NCBI RefSeq assembly: GCF_036026595.1
Contig: NZ_JARZFX010000025.1
Span: 1-25,701, forward strand
Length of the DNA: 25,701 nt
Direction: 5' to 3'
From: Virgibacillus_P tibetensis
GTDB lineage: Bacteria > Bacillota > Bacilli > Bacillales > Amphibacillaceae
The notes beneath the pieces were generated by a model. That model saw only the letters and a list, made by a program, of their open reading frames with translations, had not been told where the DNA came from and did not search any database. This document shows positions 17,301 to 23,880 of the stretch, piece by piece (the first letter of the stretch is position 1; each line of letters starts with the position of its first letter). A program made the position numbers and the translations under genes.

Positions 17301-20300
17301 GAGCTTCGTACACTGTAACTCCTGCTTGCGTTCCGACAATAACTTGCCCGGCATTGATCGCTGGCGTGGAGGAACTGGAAGCATCTAATAACCATTCCGA
17401 AACTATTTCCCCATTAAAAGTATTAATTGCTTTTAATGTATTTGAGCTATCTGCCATAAACAAAATTCCATTACTTGAGACTGCACCATTGTTTACTGTT
17501 GTGTTCACTGCTTTATTTTCCCATAATAATGCTCCTGTAGACTTATCAAATGCTTTTAACACTGGCTTGGCTGCGGAGCTTGCAATGATTGCATCACCGT
17601 AAACAATTGGTGAAGCCGCTTGCGTGTCCCCAATACCATCTGCATTCCATACTTCTTCTCCAGTTGAAGCATTTATAGCCCAGAGTGTTCCGTTTCTACT
17701 AGTAAAGTTAGTGCTAAAAGCATACACTGTTCCATTCTCAATTACTGGATGGGAAGCAAATCCTTCTCCACCAGCTTCAAATGTCCATAGTTCACTACCG
17801 TCGTTTGTTGACAAAGCATGTAATGTAGCACCTTCATACGTACCAATTAAAAGCACACCGTCTGCCACTGCTGCACCAAAATAACTGCCAGATGGTACAG
17901 TTGTTGACCATATATCATTACCCGATTCACTATCTAAAGCGGAAACGACTGTATTGTCATTAATTGTAGAACTAACATATAGAATTCCATCCTCATAAAG
18001 AGGGGTTTCATATACAGGTACGTTTTCCAGTTCTTTTTCCCAAAGAATTGTACCCGTATCTATTTCCAATGCGTATAAAGCTCTATTTTGTCCTGCTGTT
18101 ACAAAAACCTTCCCATCTGCAATTGTAGGTGTACTGCGATTAAGCTGACCAGTTGAATACTGCCATTTTTCTTCTCCTGTATTCTGATCAATTGCCTGTA
18201 CACGGCCTTGGTCAGTTACTGTAATGATCGTGTCCTCATTTACAACCGGTGAAGAAAACACGATATTCCCTGCTGTATTAAAGGACCACGATTCCTCTAA
18301 ATGCTCCACAGAAATATCCTCATTTGAGAATGCATTACGAGTTAAATTGTTATTTGCTGTCACCCAGTCTGCATCAGAAACGGCAGTACTATCTGAAACG
18401 GTGACGATTACTTCACTTGCTCGATTCACTTCAATAGTCTGTTCTTTACTCGTAATTCCCTGACCAGATACCGTGAGATCATAAATCCCTTCTGGAATAT
18501 TTATAAACTCAAATTCTCCACGTTCATTGGTTCTTGCAAACTCAAACGGTGTTCCTAGTATATTTACATATGCATAAGGAACAGGTGTCCCATCTTCTTT
18601 TTCAACTAGACCGGTTAAATTATAGCGCGCGGCCTCTGAGAGCTGCCATGTTACTTCGGCTACTTCCCCTTGCTCTATCGTTATTGTTTCATCATTTGAG
18701 TAATAACCAAATGCTTGTAGCGTCACATTGTATGTGCCTTCTCTAATTTTAAACTGAAAAGACCCATCCTCTGCAGTTTGAACATGAATATTCTCTTCTT
18801 CAATAACTATTTGTCCTGCTATACCATCACCGTTACTGTCAAGCAACTGCCCCTGTACCTCACCTGCAAAAGCAGCTTCAGTGACAGCTTGATACGCATT
18901 AACTATTCCGCTTCCATATGAGTCATTCGGTAATTGACCCATATGACTTTCTGATCGTGCCGTATTTTTCATTAACTGCTTTACTTCATCAATACTGTAG
19001 TCAGGGTTGGCTTGCATAATCAAAGCTATTACCCCTGCAACATGTGGTGTTGCCATGGATGTTCCACTGATTGTATGGTAGCCATTCCCTGGCCAAGCAG
19101 AGTATATTTCCCGACCAGGTGCAGAAACATCTGGCTTCACGTACCGTTCTCCATTCCAAAAAACCGGACCTCTGCTGGAAAAACCTGCAGCTTGATCACT
19201 ACTATCCGTCGCTCCGATAGCAAATGAATCAATAAAACTTGCTGGTGAACCAATTGTTTGCGAACCTGGCCCATCGTTCCCAGCAGCAAACAATGGAAAA
19301 ATACCAGCCGCTACCCACGCCTGTACATCATCATAAAAACTCACATTATAGGTATTAGAATTGCCCCATGAATTATTTACGACATGGGGTGCATTTGCTG
19401 GATCTCCACCTGGGGCCATAAACCATTCGAATGCCTGATGAATAGCAGACTCTGTTGTACTGCCACTATCGGTAAATATTTTCGCTGCAATCCATTCGGC
19501 GCCAGGAGCAACCCCTACCGGTTCTCCTTCCCCACCACCGACCGCTGTACCAGCCACATGTGTTCCATGACCATTACCGTCTTTTGGTGTCTCATAACTG
19601 TGACCTGATAGATCAATCCAAGAAGAAGCATGATCCCCATTACGACCACGATAATTTTCTTTTAAGGCTTCATGTTCTCCTTCTACCCCCGTATCCATTA
19701 TTCCAACAACAATACCTTCCCCATCTATGCCATACTCTCCCCATACATCTGTAGCATTTATTTTTTCAAGACCCCATTCTGGCAGCCTTGGTGATGATTC
19801 CTCTACCGTTACTTCAGGGACTTCATATACTTCATCTAGTAGAACTCGTTCTACATCATCACGTTGGGATATTTTATTTAATGCATCTTCAGATAATTCA
19901 GCAGCTACTCCATTAATTATCCATAAGGGCTTAATTTTAAATGCTTGTCCATTATTTTCAAACATGCTTAAATTCTCAAGCACTCCTGCTTGAGATTTAC
20001 TTGCAACATCTTTCAATCGCTCTTGAACAATTTCCAAACGCTCTGTACGATTGGAGGCGTTTGCAGCATCGCGGAACATTTTCACCTTATCCTGCTGCTC
20101 CTTCATGCGAATAATTACAGCAACTGTATCCTCTTCTTCTAAAGATTGAAGAATTTTCTTCTCTACCTTACCATTCGAGGTAAAGTCTTTTTCATCATAC
20201 TGATTTTCATTCATTTCTTCTAATGTATCTTCAAACTGAGGATAATTTATATCCAGTCCGTCGATTAATCGTGGTAAACCATCTTCTTCTGGAAACTTAA

Positions 20301-20514
20301 CATCATAGGATTCCTCAACTTCTTCCACGCTTTCGCCGGATTCCAGATTCTGCTCAAGTTCTCTTTCTAGCTCTAAATCTTCCTCTAATGTGTTAATATC
20401 AAGACTTGTGGTACCTTCTGCGCTTGCAATCTGAGGTGTAATTAATGAAAGTATCAACATAAAGATCATCAACAAAGCATAAAACTTTTGATGCCTATGT
20501 TTATGAACTCGCAT
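11383..20514 (-). CDS. Giant secreted S8 subtilase with propeller and repeated accessory domains (3043 aa)
   Basis: Residues 1-32 are a signal peptide (cut after ASA). An acidic pro-region with an I9-like inhibitor domain follows (about 127-235), then the subtilisin domain (about 250-550). Its catalytic residues are Asp274 (IMDTGVEG), His316 (GNGHGTHVAG) and Ser486 (SGTSMATPHVAG), with oxyanion Asn413 (AAGNDG). After it come two carboxypeptidase-regulatory-like domains (about 553-710), a seven-blade PQQ-type propeller (about 715-1068), two more regulatory-like domains, five copies of a GATase1/ThuA-like domain separated by four pairs of regulatory-like domains, and an Ig-like C-terminal domain (about 2955-3043). 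No LPxTG or membrane anchor is seen, so it is probably released or non-covalently wall-bound. The start has GAGGGGGA upstream, and the gene has its own promoter and terminator. The protease call is firm; the substrate is unknown. Confidence 0.93.
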   Translation of the reverse strand: MRVHKHRHQKFYALLMIFMLILSLITPQIASAEGTTSLDINTLEEDLELERELEQNLESGESVEEVEESYDVKFPEEDGLPRLIDGLDINYPQFEDTLEEMNENQYDEKDFTSNGKVEKKILQSLEEEDTVAVIIRMKEQQDKVKMFRDAANASNRTERLEIVQERLKDVASKSQAGVLENLSMFENNGQAFKIKPLWIINGVAAELSEDALNKISQRDDVERVLLDEVYEVPEVTVEESSPRLPEWGLEKINATDVWGEYGIDGEGIVVGIMDTGVEGEHEALKENYRGRNGDHASSWIDLSGHSYETPKDGNGHGTHVAGTAVGGGEGEPVGVAPGAEWIAAKIFTDSGSTTESAIHQAFEWFMAPGGDPANAPHVVNNSWGNSNTYNVSFYDDVQAWVAAGIFPLFAAGNDGPGSQTIGSPASFIDSFAIGATDSSDQAAGFSSRGPVFWNGERYVKPDVSAPGREIYSAWPGNGYHTISGTSMATPHVAGVIALIMQANPDYSIDEVKQLMKNTARSESHMGQLPNDSYGSGIVNAYQAVTEAAFAGEVQGQLLDSNGDGIAGQIVIEEENIHVQTAEDGSFQFKIREGTYNVTLQAFGYYSNDETITIEQGEVAEVTWQLSEAARYNLTGLVEKEDGTPVPYAYVNILGTPFEFARTNERGEFEFINIPEGIYDLTVSGQGITSKEQTIEVNRASEVIVTVSDSTAVSDADWVTANNNLTRNAFSNEDISVEHLEESWSFNTAGNIVFSSPVVNEDTIITVTDQGRVQAIDQNTGEEKWQYSTGQLNRSTPTIADGKVFVTAGQNRALYALEIDTGTILWEKELENVPVYETPLYEDGILYVSSTINDNTVVSALDSESGNDIWSTTVPSGSYFGAAVADGVLLIGTYEGATLHALSTNDGSELWTFEAGGEGFASHPVIENGTVYAFSTNFTSRNGTLWAINASTGEEVWNADGIGDTQAASPIVYGDAIIASSAAKPVLKAFDKSTGALLWENKAVNTTVNNGAVSSNGILFMADSSNTLKAINTFNGEIVSEWLLDASSSSTPAINAGQVIVGTQAGVTVYEAPGGLAGTITDADGQPVKGVARIVGTDIKAEADETGNFELLVQPGTYDVKVTKYGLEQVIEEKTFRSGFTHENTYSLETVRDGQVSGTIINERSGEPVEDALLRIQGSSIETRSITDGTFTFDSIAAGIHEVIIEASGYVNQQVTIEVHADESEELTVQMAPIDVAVLDDYDHAITSLLNRNGIPAEEQQWDKILNELENYQVLYLNGAYTSGGKKPDQAEMDELLETAKINDVSVVFTEAWGPSYGSIQQLSDYYNDPRTVQSDFNDSAISIVIDQDHPVFGEHEVGDRISIMNRGKGSWFNGFSGRNLAALGSQRLGDVGTGVAYKAVSQNSAHFLLSTNTAASWNMPTQHWLKAQHDLLINSISYLVADAQYGELTGQIVDQNGDSLDARIEVRQTGVFVESNDDGQFDLFHDEGTFEVEVRKTGYETQTIELHFEAGNVISETIELVPSNEGRISGDITDAITSNPISNVEVKLYDDNGEVVSDATTSDNGYYELSDLSEAVYTIEFIHADYVLESEEVEVVGVPIGLNKALNAAPNVAVIGDRAYGDDTLVHILGDFNIEVTNYSSTTALTEEIEQYDVVFFNNESGLSKADFDLFEQAADDHGVSIIYGDQYFSGGGIRNLVGLRDNPQSQQTLNIRSSSAQYVIDESHPVFGDADAGDAVNILNPDGSRVATFDGYDGFILAAIKHEENEESHGPGVAYKPRTEESLELLMSGHSIGFGHTGEDYTEAGINMFKDAVIWAAYENFNVVQGTVTDNDGNPLDAEVTVTINEKSLTEKTNTEDGYFNIASLDGDAEVTVTSFGYQTETFNVTVDEALEAMTVDLEVKENAGSIEGVVTNSLSINGLEDVHIDVVGYPREATTDLQGGYTISALEPGTYELSITKEDFVQEDIIIEIGAGETKQVDIKLRPSPTVGIVVDSQSSSATSLADYLEDRGFNTVSMFYDDLDMLEEVDVVFANSDYNNSLIPDEKMFKRFVSALDESETSVIWTGQHGGRGSIRYLVDYTGNPSIEYRGSGSGTMTAQILEDHPIFQGVEDSFEFTSQSGYYYGFDGYSGTMLADYNHSGLEEEGYMVGYKGRTINSVEVLLAGMTIGHNFHSESIHFDENRERILTNAILWAIDHEDSYAGELRGSVLNDLDRSIQAQISVTETGETIETDHEGNFFVGLDEGSYTLQIDAFGHDGETFEVQIVNGEISQETFILQSQNAGEIAGEVRSVSTGDLIEGANVEVLDTPLNTETDAGGEYTVTVPAGDYQVRVTASGYQPQTVDVTVETGEITNTTILMDDSEAIALIASSLNHNRLIPFLEANGYEVTAFNRNEHEAVKENMEDFALVIFNDSGQSMAESDFTGLIDAADEAQVSMVFTSQWGNGSISHLENYLGDPNESSHSYVPNSVQYEVLEEHPIFRGFNTGDTIPLLEREGYNQQYAVFEGYSGTTIADVVHEDVGRLGGGLAFDFRSSNHVHVLLGSLSSSSYGHPEDRWTDNARTIYLNSIDWAMTASLGELTGVVEDESGDPIQGARITVDGEGASTQTNDQGRYTLGVGIGEHQVNVTAIGYEPVQETVQVEEIGDSVELNFTLERSEQMTLHGQVTNHSTEEGLEEVTVHVTSKEHKMDWSVVTDAGGKYEVSDLLEGNYTVTFTKDGYHSVTQEIEIESGQDRELNVSISAFNIGVLGDYKGGLSALLNDHELAAEPVDWTVIDHMDRYDVIIVNANKGSEEDVNALLEKSNEHQTSLVFLDTWGVDSGSIHLLAKAVGYPTQDQQGYDEGGVSINADGNEHPILHGFESEIQILAEKSPYATFKGYEGVVIGNVTVDGEEKGSSIGYEFQSDKHVQLLLSAFSVNNMVGPEQGWTEDGKTLFVQAIEWARDAKVELPNPPEWKTEHERFHQEEVIIEGYADPGVTVRILEDEEVLAEVTANNEGVFTAELELALGSHKIDAEAVNLAGTVRSNSQMHVIVVPKPGNPGKR
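11680..16815 (-). repeat. Five-fold protein-level tandem repeat, period about 378 residues
   Basis: Within the subtilase gene a GATase1/ThuA-like domain begins at about residues 1233, 1611, 1988, 2365 and 2745. Each copy begins with a hydrophobic strand (VAVLDDYD, VAVIGDRA, VGIVVDSQ, IALIASSL, IGVLGDYK) and shows G(S/G)IxxL, HP(V/I)(F/L)xG and F(N/D/E/K)G(F/Y)(S/D/E)G. A pair of carboxypeptidase-regulatory-like domains lies between consecutive copies. The copies have diverged in sequence but keep order and spacing, pointing to old tandem duplication. Confidence 0.8.
17310..18370 (-). other. Segment encoding a seven-blade PQQ-type beta-propeller
   Basis: Within the subtilase, seven copies of a hallmark of the form (V/L)xA(I/L/F)xxxxGxxxW are seen: VQAIDQNTGEEKW, LYALEIDTGTILW, VSALDSESGNDIW, LHALSTNDGSELW, LWAINASTGEEVW, LKAFDKSTGALLW and LKAINTFNGEIVSEW. 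They span about residues 715-1068, fitting a complete PQQ/WD40-like propeller. It is flanked on both sides by pairs of carboxypeptidase-regulatory-like domains. Propellers of this type in secreted proteins usually bind ligands or proteins; no cofactor use is implied. Confidence 0.85.
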
Positions 20515-20558
20515 TTACATTTCCCCCTCGAATATTCAGACTTTAATTAATACAGTGA

Positions 20559-20587
20559 ATATTAGCACATCGGTAAATGCAAGACAA
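20559..20587 (-). promoter_or_regulatory. Putative sigma-A promoter of the giant subtilase
   Basis: On the minus strand TTGTCT (20587-20582), a 17-bp spacer and TAATAT (20564-20559) with an extended TGC give a good sigma-A match about 45 bp upstream of the start codon. No operator-like repeat stands out around it. Confidence 0.6.
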
Positions 20588-20774
20588 TATAGAAACCTGC
20601 AATTGAATCGATAGAACTAGACAAAACAGTAGGTATGATATAGAAGTTTTTTACACCAAACGAGGAAATAGTTCAAAAGATGCAGGTAATTACACACAGT
20701 GATAGGTGCAAGTTTGGAGGAGAGTATGTGATCAAAATAACCACCTGGAAATTTGCAGGACCTCTTAAAAGCCG
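20588..20774. other. Intergenic region with no recognised gene
   Basis: A GGAGGAGAGT sequence at about 20716 looks like a strong ribosome binding site, but what follows is ATGTGA or a 16-codon GTG frame. This suggests the start of a decayed plus-strand gene. Another frame at about 20735-20826 reads LLKADDYIYRNGPTREN before a stop. I cannot name the family. Confidence 0.3.
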
Positions 20775-20918
20775 ATGATTACATTTATCGAAATGGCCCT
20801 ACCAGAGAGAATCTACAATTATTATAAAGATACTAGTAAAGAGATATTTAATAAGTTTTATGCGACGTTTTCAAGGGAAATAGTTACTTACAATATAAAT
20901 CGCACATTAAAAGGGTAA
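20775..20918 (+). CDS. Small ORF (47 aa), possibly a gene remnant
   Basis: The frame begins MITFIEMALPERIYNYYKD and ends NINRTLKG. It is rich in aromatic and charged residues, but has no clear ribosome binding site. Its TAA overlaps an ATG of the next frame (TAATG). It may be the 3' remnant of a decayed gene whose earlier part lies in another frame just upstream. No family is recognised. Coding status is uncertain. Confidence 0.25.
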   Translation: MITFIEMALPERIYNYYKDTSKEIFNKFYATFSREIVTYNINRTLKG

Positions 20919-20983
20919 TGAGTTCCCCGGATACTTATTTGATTAAGTATCTACTATGTAAATTACAAAGGCTGGTGAACATC

Positions 20984-21196
20984 ATGACAAACATTTTAGA
21001 AATTGCCCAAAACAATAAGCTTAGCTTAATTGAAGTCAGCATACTTGTAGAGCTTGATAAGAAGTATCCTAGAACGGTATCAATTGATGAAGTAACTACT
21101 AATAAAGCGTATTGGAAGATAAAAAAAGGTGTTCAGAACTTAATTGCAAAAGGATTTGTTGAGGAAGAATTTAAAAAATATAAAATTAGAAAGTGA
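20984..21196 (+). CDS. Small protein, possibly winged-helix-like (70 aa)
   Basis: The protein begins MTNILEIAQNNKLSLIEVSIL and ends EEEFKKYKIRK. The order helix (LSLIEVSILVELDKKYP), short segment (VSIDEVTTN), helix (WKIKKGVQNLIAKGFVEEE) recalls a small MarR-like winged-helix half, as in small phage or plasmid regulators. I cannot name a family. The ATG at 20984 has AAAGGCTGGTG upstream. The frame extends to an ATG at 20918 that overlaps the previous small ORF, with a weaker site. A strong hairpin terminator follows at once, which supports it as an expressed gene. Confidence 0.5.
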   Translation: MTNILEIAQNNKLSLIEVSILVELDKKYPRTVSIDEVTTNKAYWKIKKGVQNLIAKGFVEEEFKKYKIRK

Positions 21197-21197
21197 A

Positions 21198-21233
21198 AAA
21201 AAGGCCCTCAACCAATGTTGGTTGAGGGCCTTT
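21198..21233. terminator. Strong bidirectional terminator
   Basis: AAAGGCCCTCAACCAA and TTGGTTGAGGGCCTTT form a perfect 16-bp inverted repeat around two bases. A runs lie on the left, which read as a long T run on the minus strand. It ends the small plus-strand gene and the minus-strand Eis-like gene. Confidence 0.9.
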
Positions 21234-21268
21234 GAACATAGATGTATTAACCTTCACCTTTTGAATGG

Positions 21269-22483
21269 CTAATAAAAATCCGCAAAATAAGTTTGCTGGA
21301 TTGGTATGAGCTGTTCCAGTCGTTTGATATCCGCTAATTCATCCTGCAGGAGTCCCGCTTGGTAAAGTTCCATAGGGCGCTTATACCCGAGAAGTAATGA
21401 AGTGAGAAGCTGAATCGTACAATGTATTCCTGCTTTACATTGATCAACATCTTCTAAGAAAGTTACACTAACTCCTTTGTTTGTATACTTCAGTTCATAT
21501 ACACCGCTATTTTCCGGCAAAAAGGAATCTTCTATATGCAGGAGTAAAGGAAGCGACCGAGCTAAATCCTCATTTATCTCAAATGGATACTGTTTTAAAA
21601 AGTTCTCAACATCCACTATTCTTGCCATAAAAAAGGGTTCTATTTTCTGTTCAAAAGTTGGTTCATCTATTAGAAGTGAAAGGTTATCATTTTGTGGCAC
21701 AATCATATTTACCTTCTGAGCCATTGAATCATGATTTGCGATAAATTGAAGTAATAACTTCCACCCATCTACCGAAGTATAAGCCATATCATTTACGGTC
21801 AAGAGATTATCCTTTACTTGATAAATAATATAGCCTTGCGCTTCCCCATTATCATTATATGCAACAGCGATATGTGATTTATTTTTTAAGACACGTTGGG
21901 TCCACCACTTTTCATCTCGTTCAAGCATCCCGGTAAACCTAGTTGCAAACTGGGTGTAGATGCTATGCAACAAAGGAACATCAGGATCGATCCTATTAAC
22001 ATATCCTTTTACATCCCAAACTTTTTTTAGGTTAGTTAGTGGGACCGAATAAAGTTTGTTCACAAACGTGAGCTCCCATCCATATTTTCTATAAAAAGAA
22101 ATAGAAAACGGATGAAGGAATGAAAGGGTTTGTCCGTTTTTCTTCATCTCTTGAAGAGTATGTTTCAAAAGATGTTTAACCATTCCCTGCCTGCGGTATT
22201 CCGGCCATGTTGCAACAGCACTTATACCACCCATTTCAAACAATTCACCATTAATATAACAAGATAACGGAATAAGATGTAGTTTTGCAGCTAATTTGTC
22301 TGCATCCATCCACCCCCAAATTGTATGGCGCTCCGCCTCTTCACATTTTTTAGTTAACTCTGCTTCTGTTAACTCGTATTGAAAAGCGAACTGAGACAGT
22401 GAAAAAATCGCTTCATAATCTTTCTTTACAGTTAGTTTTTTTATACTTTTAATAGTGATTCCCCCATTCAGCGGTCGGTCCAC
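21269..22483 (-). CDS. Eis-like GNAT family N-acetyltransferase
   Basis: The protein has about 404 residues and the layout of the Eis family: an N-terminal GNAT domain with the acetyl-CoA loop VATWPEYRRQGMVKHLL at about 90-106 and the motif HPFSISFYRKYGWE with a conserved Tyr near 131, then a second GNAT-like domain and a C-terminal SCP2-like domain, ending in an aromatic residue (ADFY). Eis proteins acetylate amines such as aminoglycosides or lysines; the substrate here cannot be told. The start is unclear. GTG at 22483 is the only standard codon nearby, but GGGGGA at 22461-22466 suits an ATT at 22453, which would give MKSIKKLTV, closer to family starts. The 5' end abuts a GC-richer patch, so the native start may have been changed. 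Confidence 0.85.
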   Translation of the reverse strand: MDRPLNGGITIKSIKKLTVKKDYEAIFSLSQFAFQYELTEAELTKKCEEAERHTIWGWMDADKLAAKLHLIPLSCYINGELFEMGGISAVATWPEYRRQGMVKHLLKHTLQEMKKNGQTLSFLHPFSISFYRKYGWELTFVNKLYSVPLTNLKKVWDVKGYVNRIDPDVPLLHSIYTQFATRFTGMLERDEKWWTQRVLKNKSHIAVAYNDNGEAQGYIIYQVKDNLLTVNDMAYTSVDGWKLLLQFIANHDSMAQKVNMIVPQNDNLSLLIDEPTFEQKIEPFFMARIVDVENFLKQYPFEINEDLARSLPLLLHIEDSFLPENSGVYELKYTNKGVSVTFLEDVDQCKAGIHCTIQLLTSLLLGYKRPMELYQAGLLQDELADIKRLEQLIPIQQTYFADFY

Positions 22484-22540
22484 TTTATCCCGCGCTTGTT
22501 CGGCTTAATCCCGTGTTCAACACGCTTCATTCAGCGGTCG
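22465..22540. repeat. 13-bp direct repeat spaced 63 bp apart
   Basis: CATTCAGCGGTCG occurs at 22465-22477 and again at 22528-22540. The segment between contains a small palindrome, GTGTTCAACAC. The repeat marks the edge of a GC-richer stretch and overlaps the 5' end of the Eis-like gene. It may be a trace of insertion or duplication. Confidence 0.6.
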
Positions 22541-23182
22541 ACACTTTTAGCGTGTAAATCGTCCGATCTGGTGCAGCGTGACTCGCACGCTTTAGGATGG
22601 CCCGATTCCGGCACTAGGACGTCCTCGAAAAGGAAGATCAGCTTTTCTTCGTGCGATGTATCGCTGATGATGTAGCTTTCCCTGTCCTGTCCGTCGTTCT
22701 TGCTATCAGAGAGTTTTATAGACGCCAAATTTCTTATCTCTAAATAAAGACGGGAGTAGATTCTGTCTTTAGTGTTTAATAGCTAATTACCATATAGTCG
22801 ATCGTTACATCGTGTATCTAGATTCTATAATAGGAGCTTATCATAAAAAGAAATAAGCAATTTATATTATCCCTTACCTTATAAAACTCAGTTAAATTTG
22901 TCAAGAAACGGCGGACACTCGCTCTGGTAATGATATAGCCATGAATGGATACATATTCTTAACCGAACATTTAATGAGCAAACCTTGTAGGGGTTCAAGT
23001 TATTTTGAGCTGTTATTCTGTAGTCAAATGACTTTAGACAGAACAAAAGCGGAAGGGCACTAGGTGGTGGGCGCTTGCCCAAGGTTTGTAAAATTAACCA
23101 TTGTTAAGACAACACAGTATCTATTAAGCTGTTTCTGACCATCTAAAAGTGTTAACTTTTATACGCAAAAGGAGTCGTTCTC
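22541..23182. other. Region without recognised gene, probably mobile-element debris
   Basis: The first 180 bp are clearly richer in G and C than the rest of the window. They hold an open minus-strand frame (22531-22728, TTG start) that I cannot assign and regard as doubtful. From about 22880 to 23100 there is more unassigned sequence, with a small hairpin GGGCGCTTGCCC at about 23068. The stretch just before the recombinase pseudogene (about 23090-23170) is where a resolution site would be expected, but I could not identify defined subsites. Confidence 0.35.
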
Positions 23183-23765
23183 GTGAAATTTGGATATGCG
23201 CGGGTGTCAACGGTCGGCCAGTCACTCGAAAGTCAGATTGAACAGCTGAAACAATCCGGCTGCGAAAAGATTTGAGGAAAAGGAACCCGGTACCAGTACC
23301 AAAAAGCGTAAAGAGCTGGAAAACCTCATGGAGATGCTTCAACCAGAGGATGAGATTGTGGTCACAAAGATTGATCGCCTGGCAAGGTCGATTATTGACT
23401 TAAATAAACTTGTGGAGGAATTGAACACTAAAGGCGTAAGTATCACCTTCTTAAAAGACAACATGACGTTTACGGCTGGCTAGCAGAAAAACTCCATGCA
23501 ATCTTTAATGTTTAACGTTCTAGGCTCTTTTGCCCAATTTGAAGCGGATCTGATCAGGGAATGCACCGGTGAAGGACGCGAATGAGCGAAAAAACAGGGG
23601 AAACACATGGGGCGACCATCACGACCTAAAGCGGATTTAGATCGTACCATAAAACTTTACATGGATCGTAAAAATAATCAAATGAGTGTGAATGATATTC
23701 TGAGACTTACTGGGGTACCAAGAGCAACTATTTATCATAAAACAAGGGAAAGAAATGAAATTTAA
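23183..23765 (+). pseudogene. Serine recombinase (Tn3-type resolvase/invertase), decayed
   Basis: The GTG start has GGAG upstream. The first frame reads VKFGYARVSTVGQSLESQ, with the catalytic serine in RVST, then hits a stop at EKI. The rest continues in another frame: FEEKEPGTSTKKRKEL, VVTKIDRLARSI, a TAG at 23481, FNVLGSFAQFEADLIRE, a TGA at 23583 where family members have a residue after GRE, then KKQGKHMGRPSRP and a helix-turn-helix (NDILRLTGVPRATIYHK). The frameshift near 23273 fits loss of two bases or gain of one. So there are three disabling lesions. No transposase is seen nearby, and the gene is probably a leftover of a transposon or plasmid. Confidence 0.93.
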
Positions 23766-23822
23766 TTCATTTTTATTTGGAAGCAACTTCTGCCACACAT
23801 TGTATGTTTTATTAATCAAGGA

Positions 23823-23847
23823 GACTTTCTCACCCATAGAGAAAGTC
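23823..23847. terminator. Hairpin, possible terminator
   Basis: GACTTTCTC (23823-23831) and GAGAAAGTC (23839-23847) form a 9-bp stem with a 7-nt loop. It lies between the recombinase pseudogene and the DUF2019-like gene. The T tracts are short on both sides, so termination strength is uncertain. Confidence 0.5.
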
Positions 23848-23880
23848 TTCTTATCGTGCTGTAATGCAGTTATTTAGTTC

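Noticed and set aside
22531..22728. 65-residue minus-strand frame with TTG start in the GC-richer patch
   Set aside because: There is no ribosome binding site, the frame stays open upstream of the TTG, and no family is recognised. The high GC makes long open frames likely by chance.
22888..23082. 64-residue minus-strand frame (MGKRPPPSALPL...)
   Set aside because: Composition is unlike a real protein, there is no ribosome binding site, and it lies in probable mobile-element debris. I did not accept it as a gene.
23637..23837. 66-residue minus-strand frame over the recombinase 3' end
   Set aside because: It is antisense to the recombinase helix-turn-helix region and the adjoining hairpin, with no family features.
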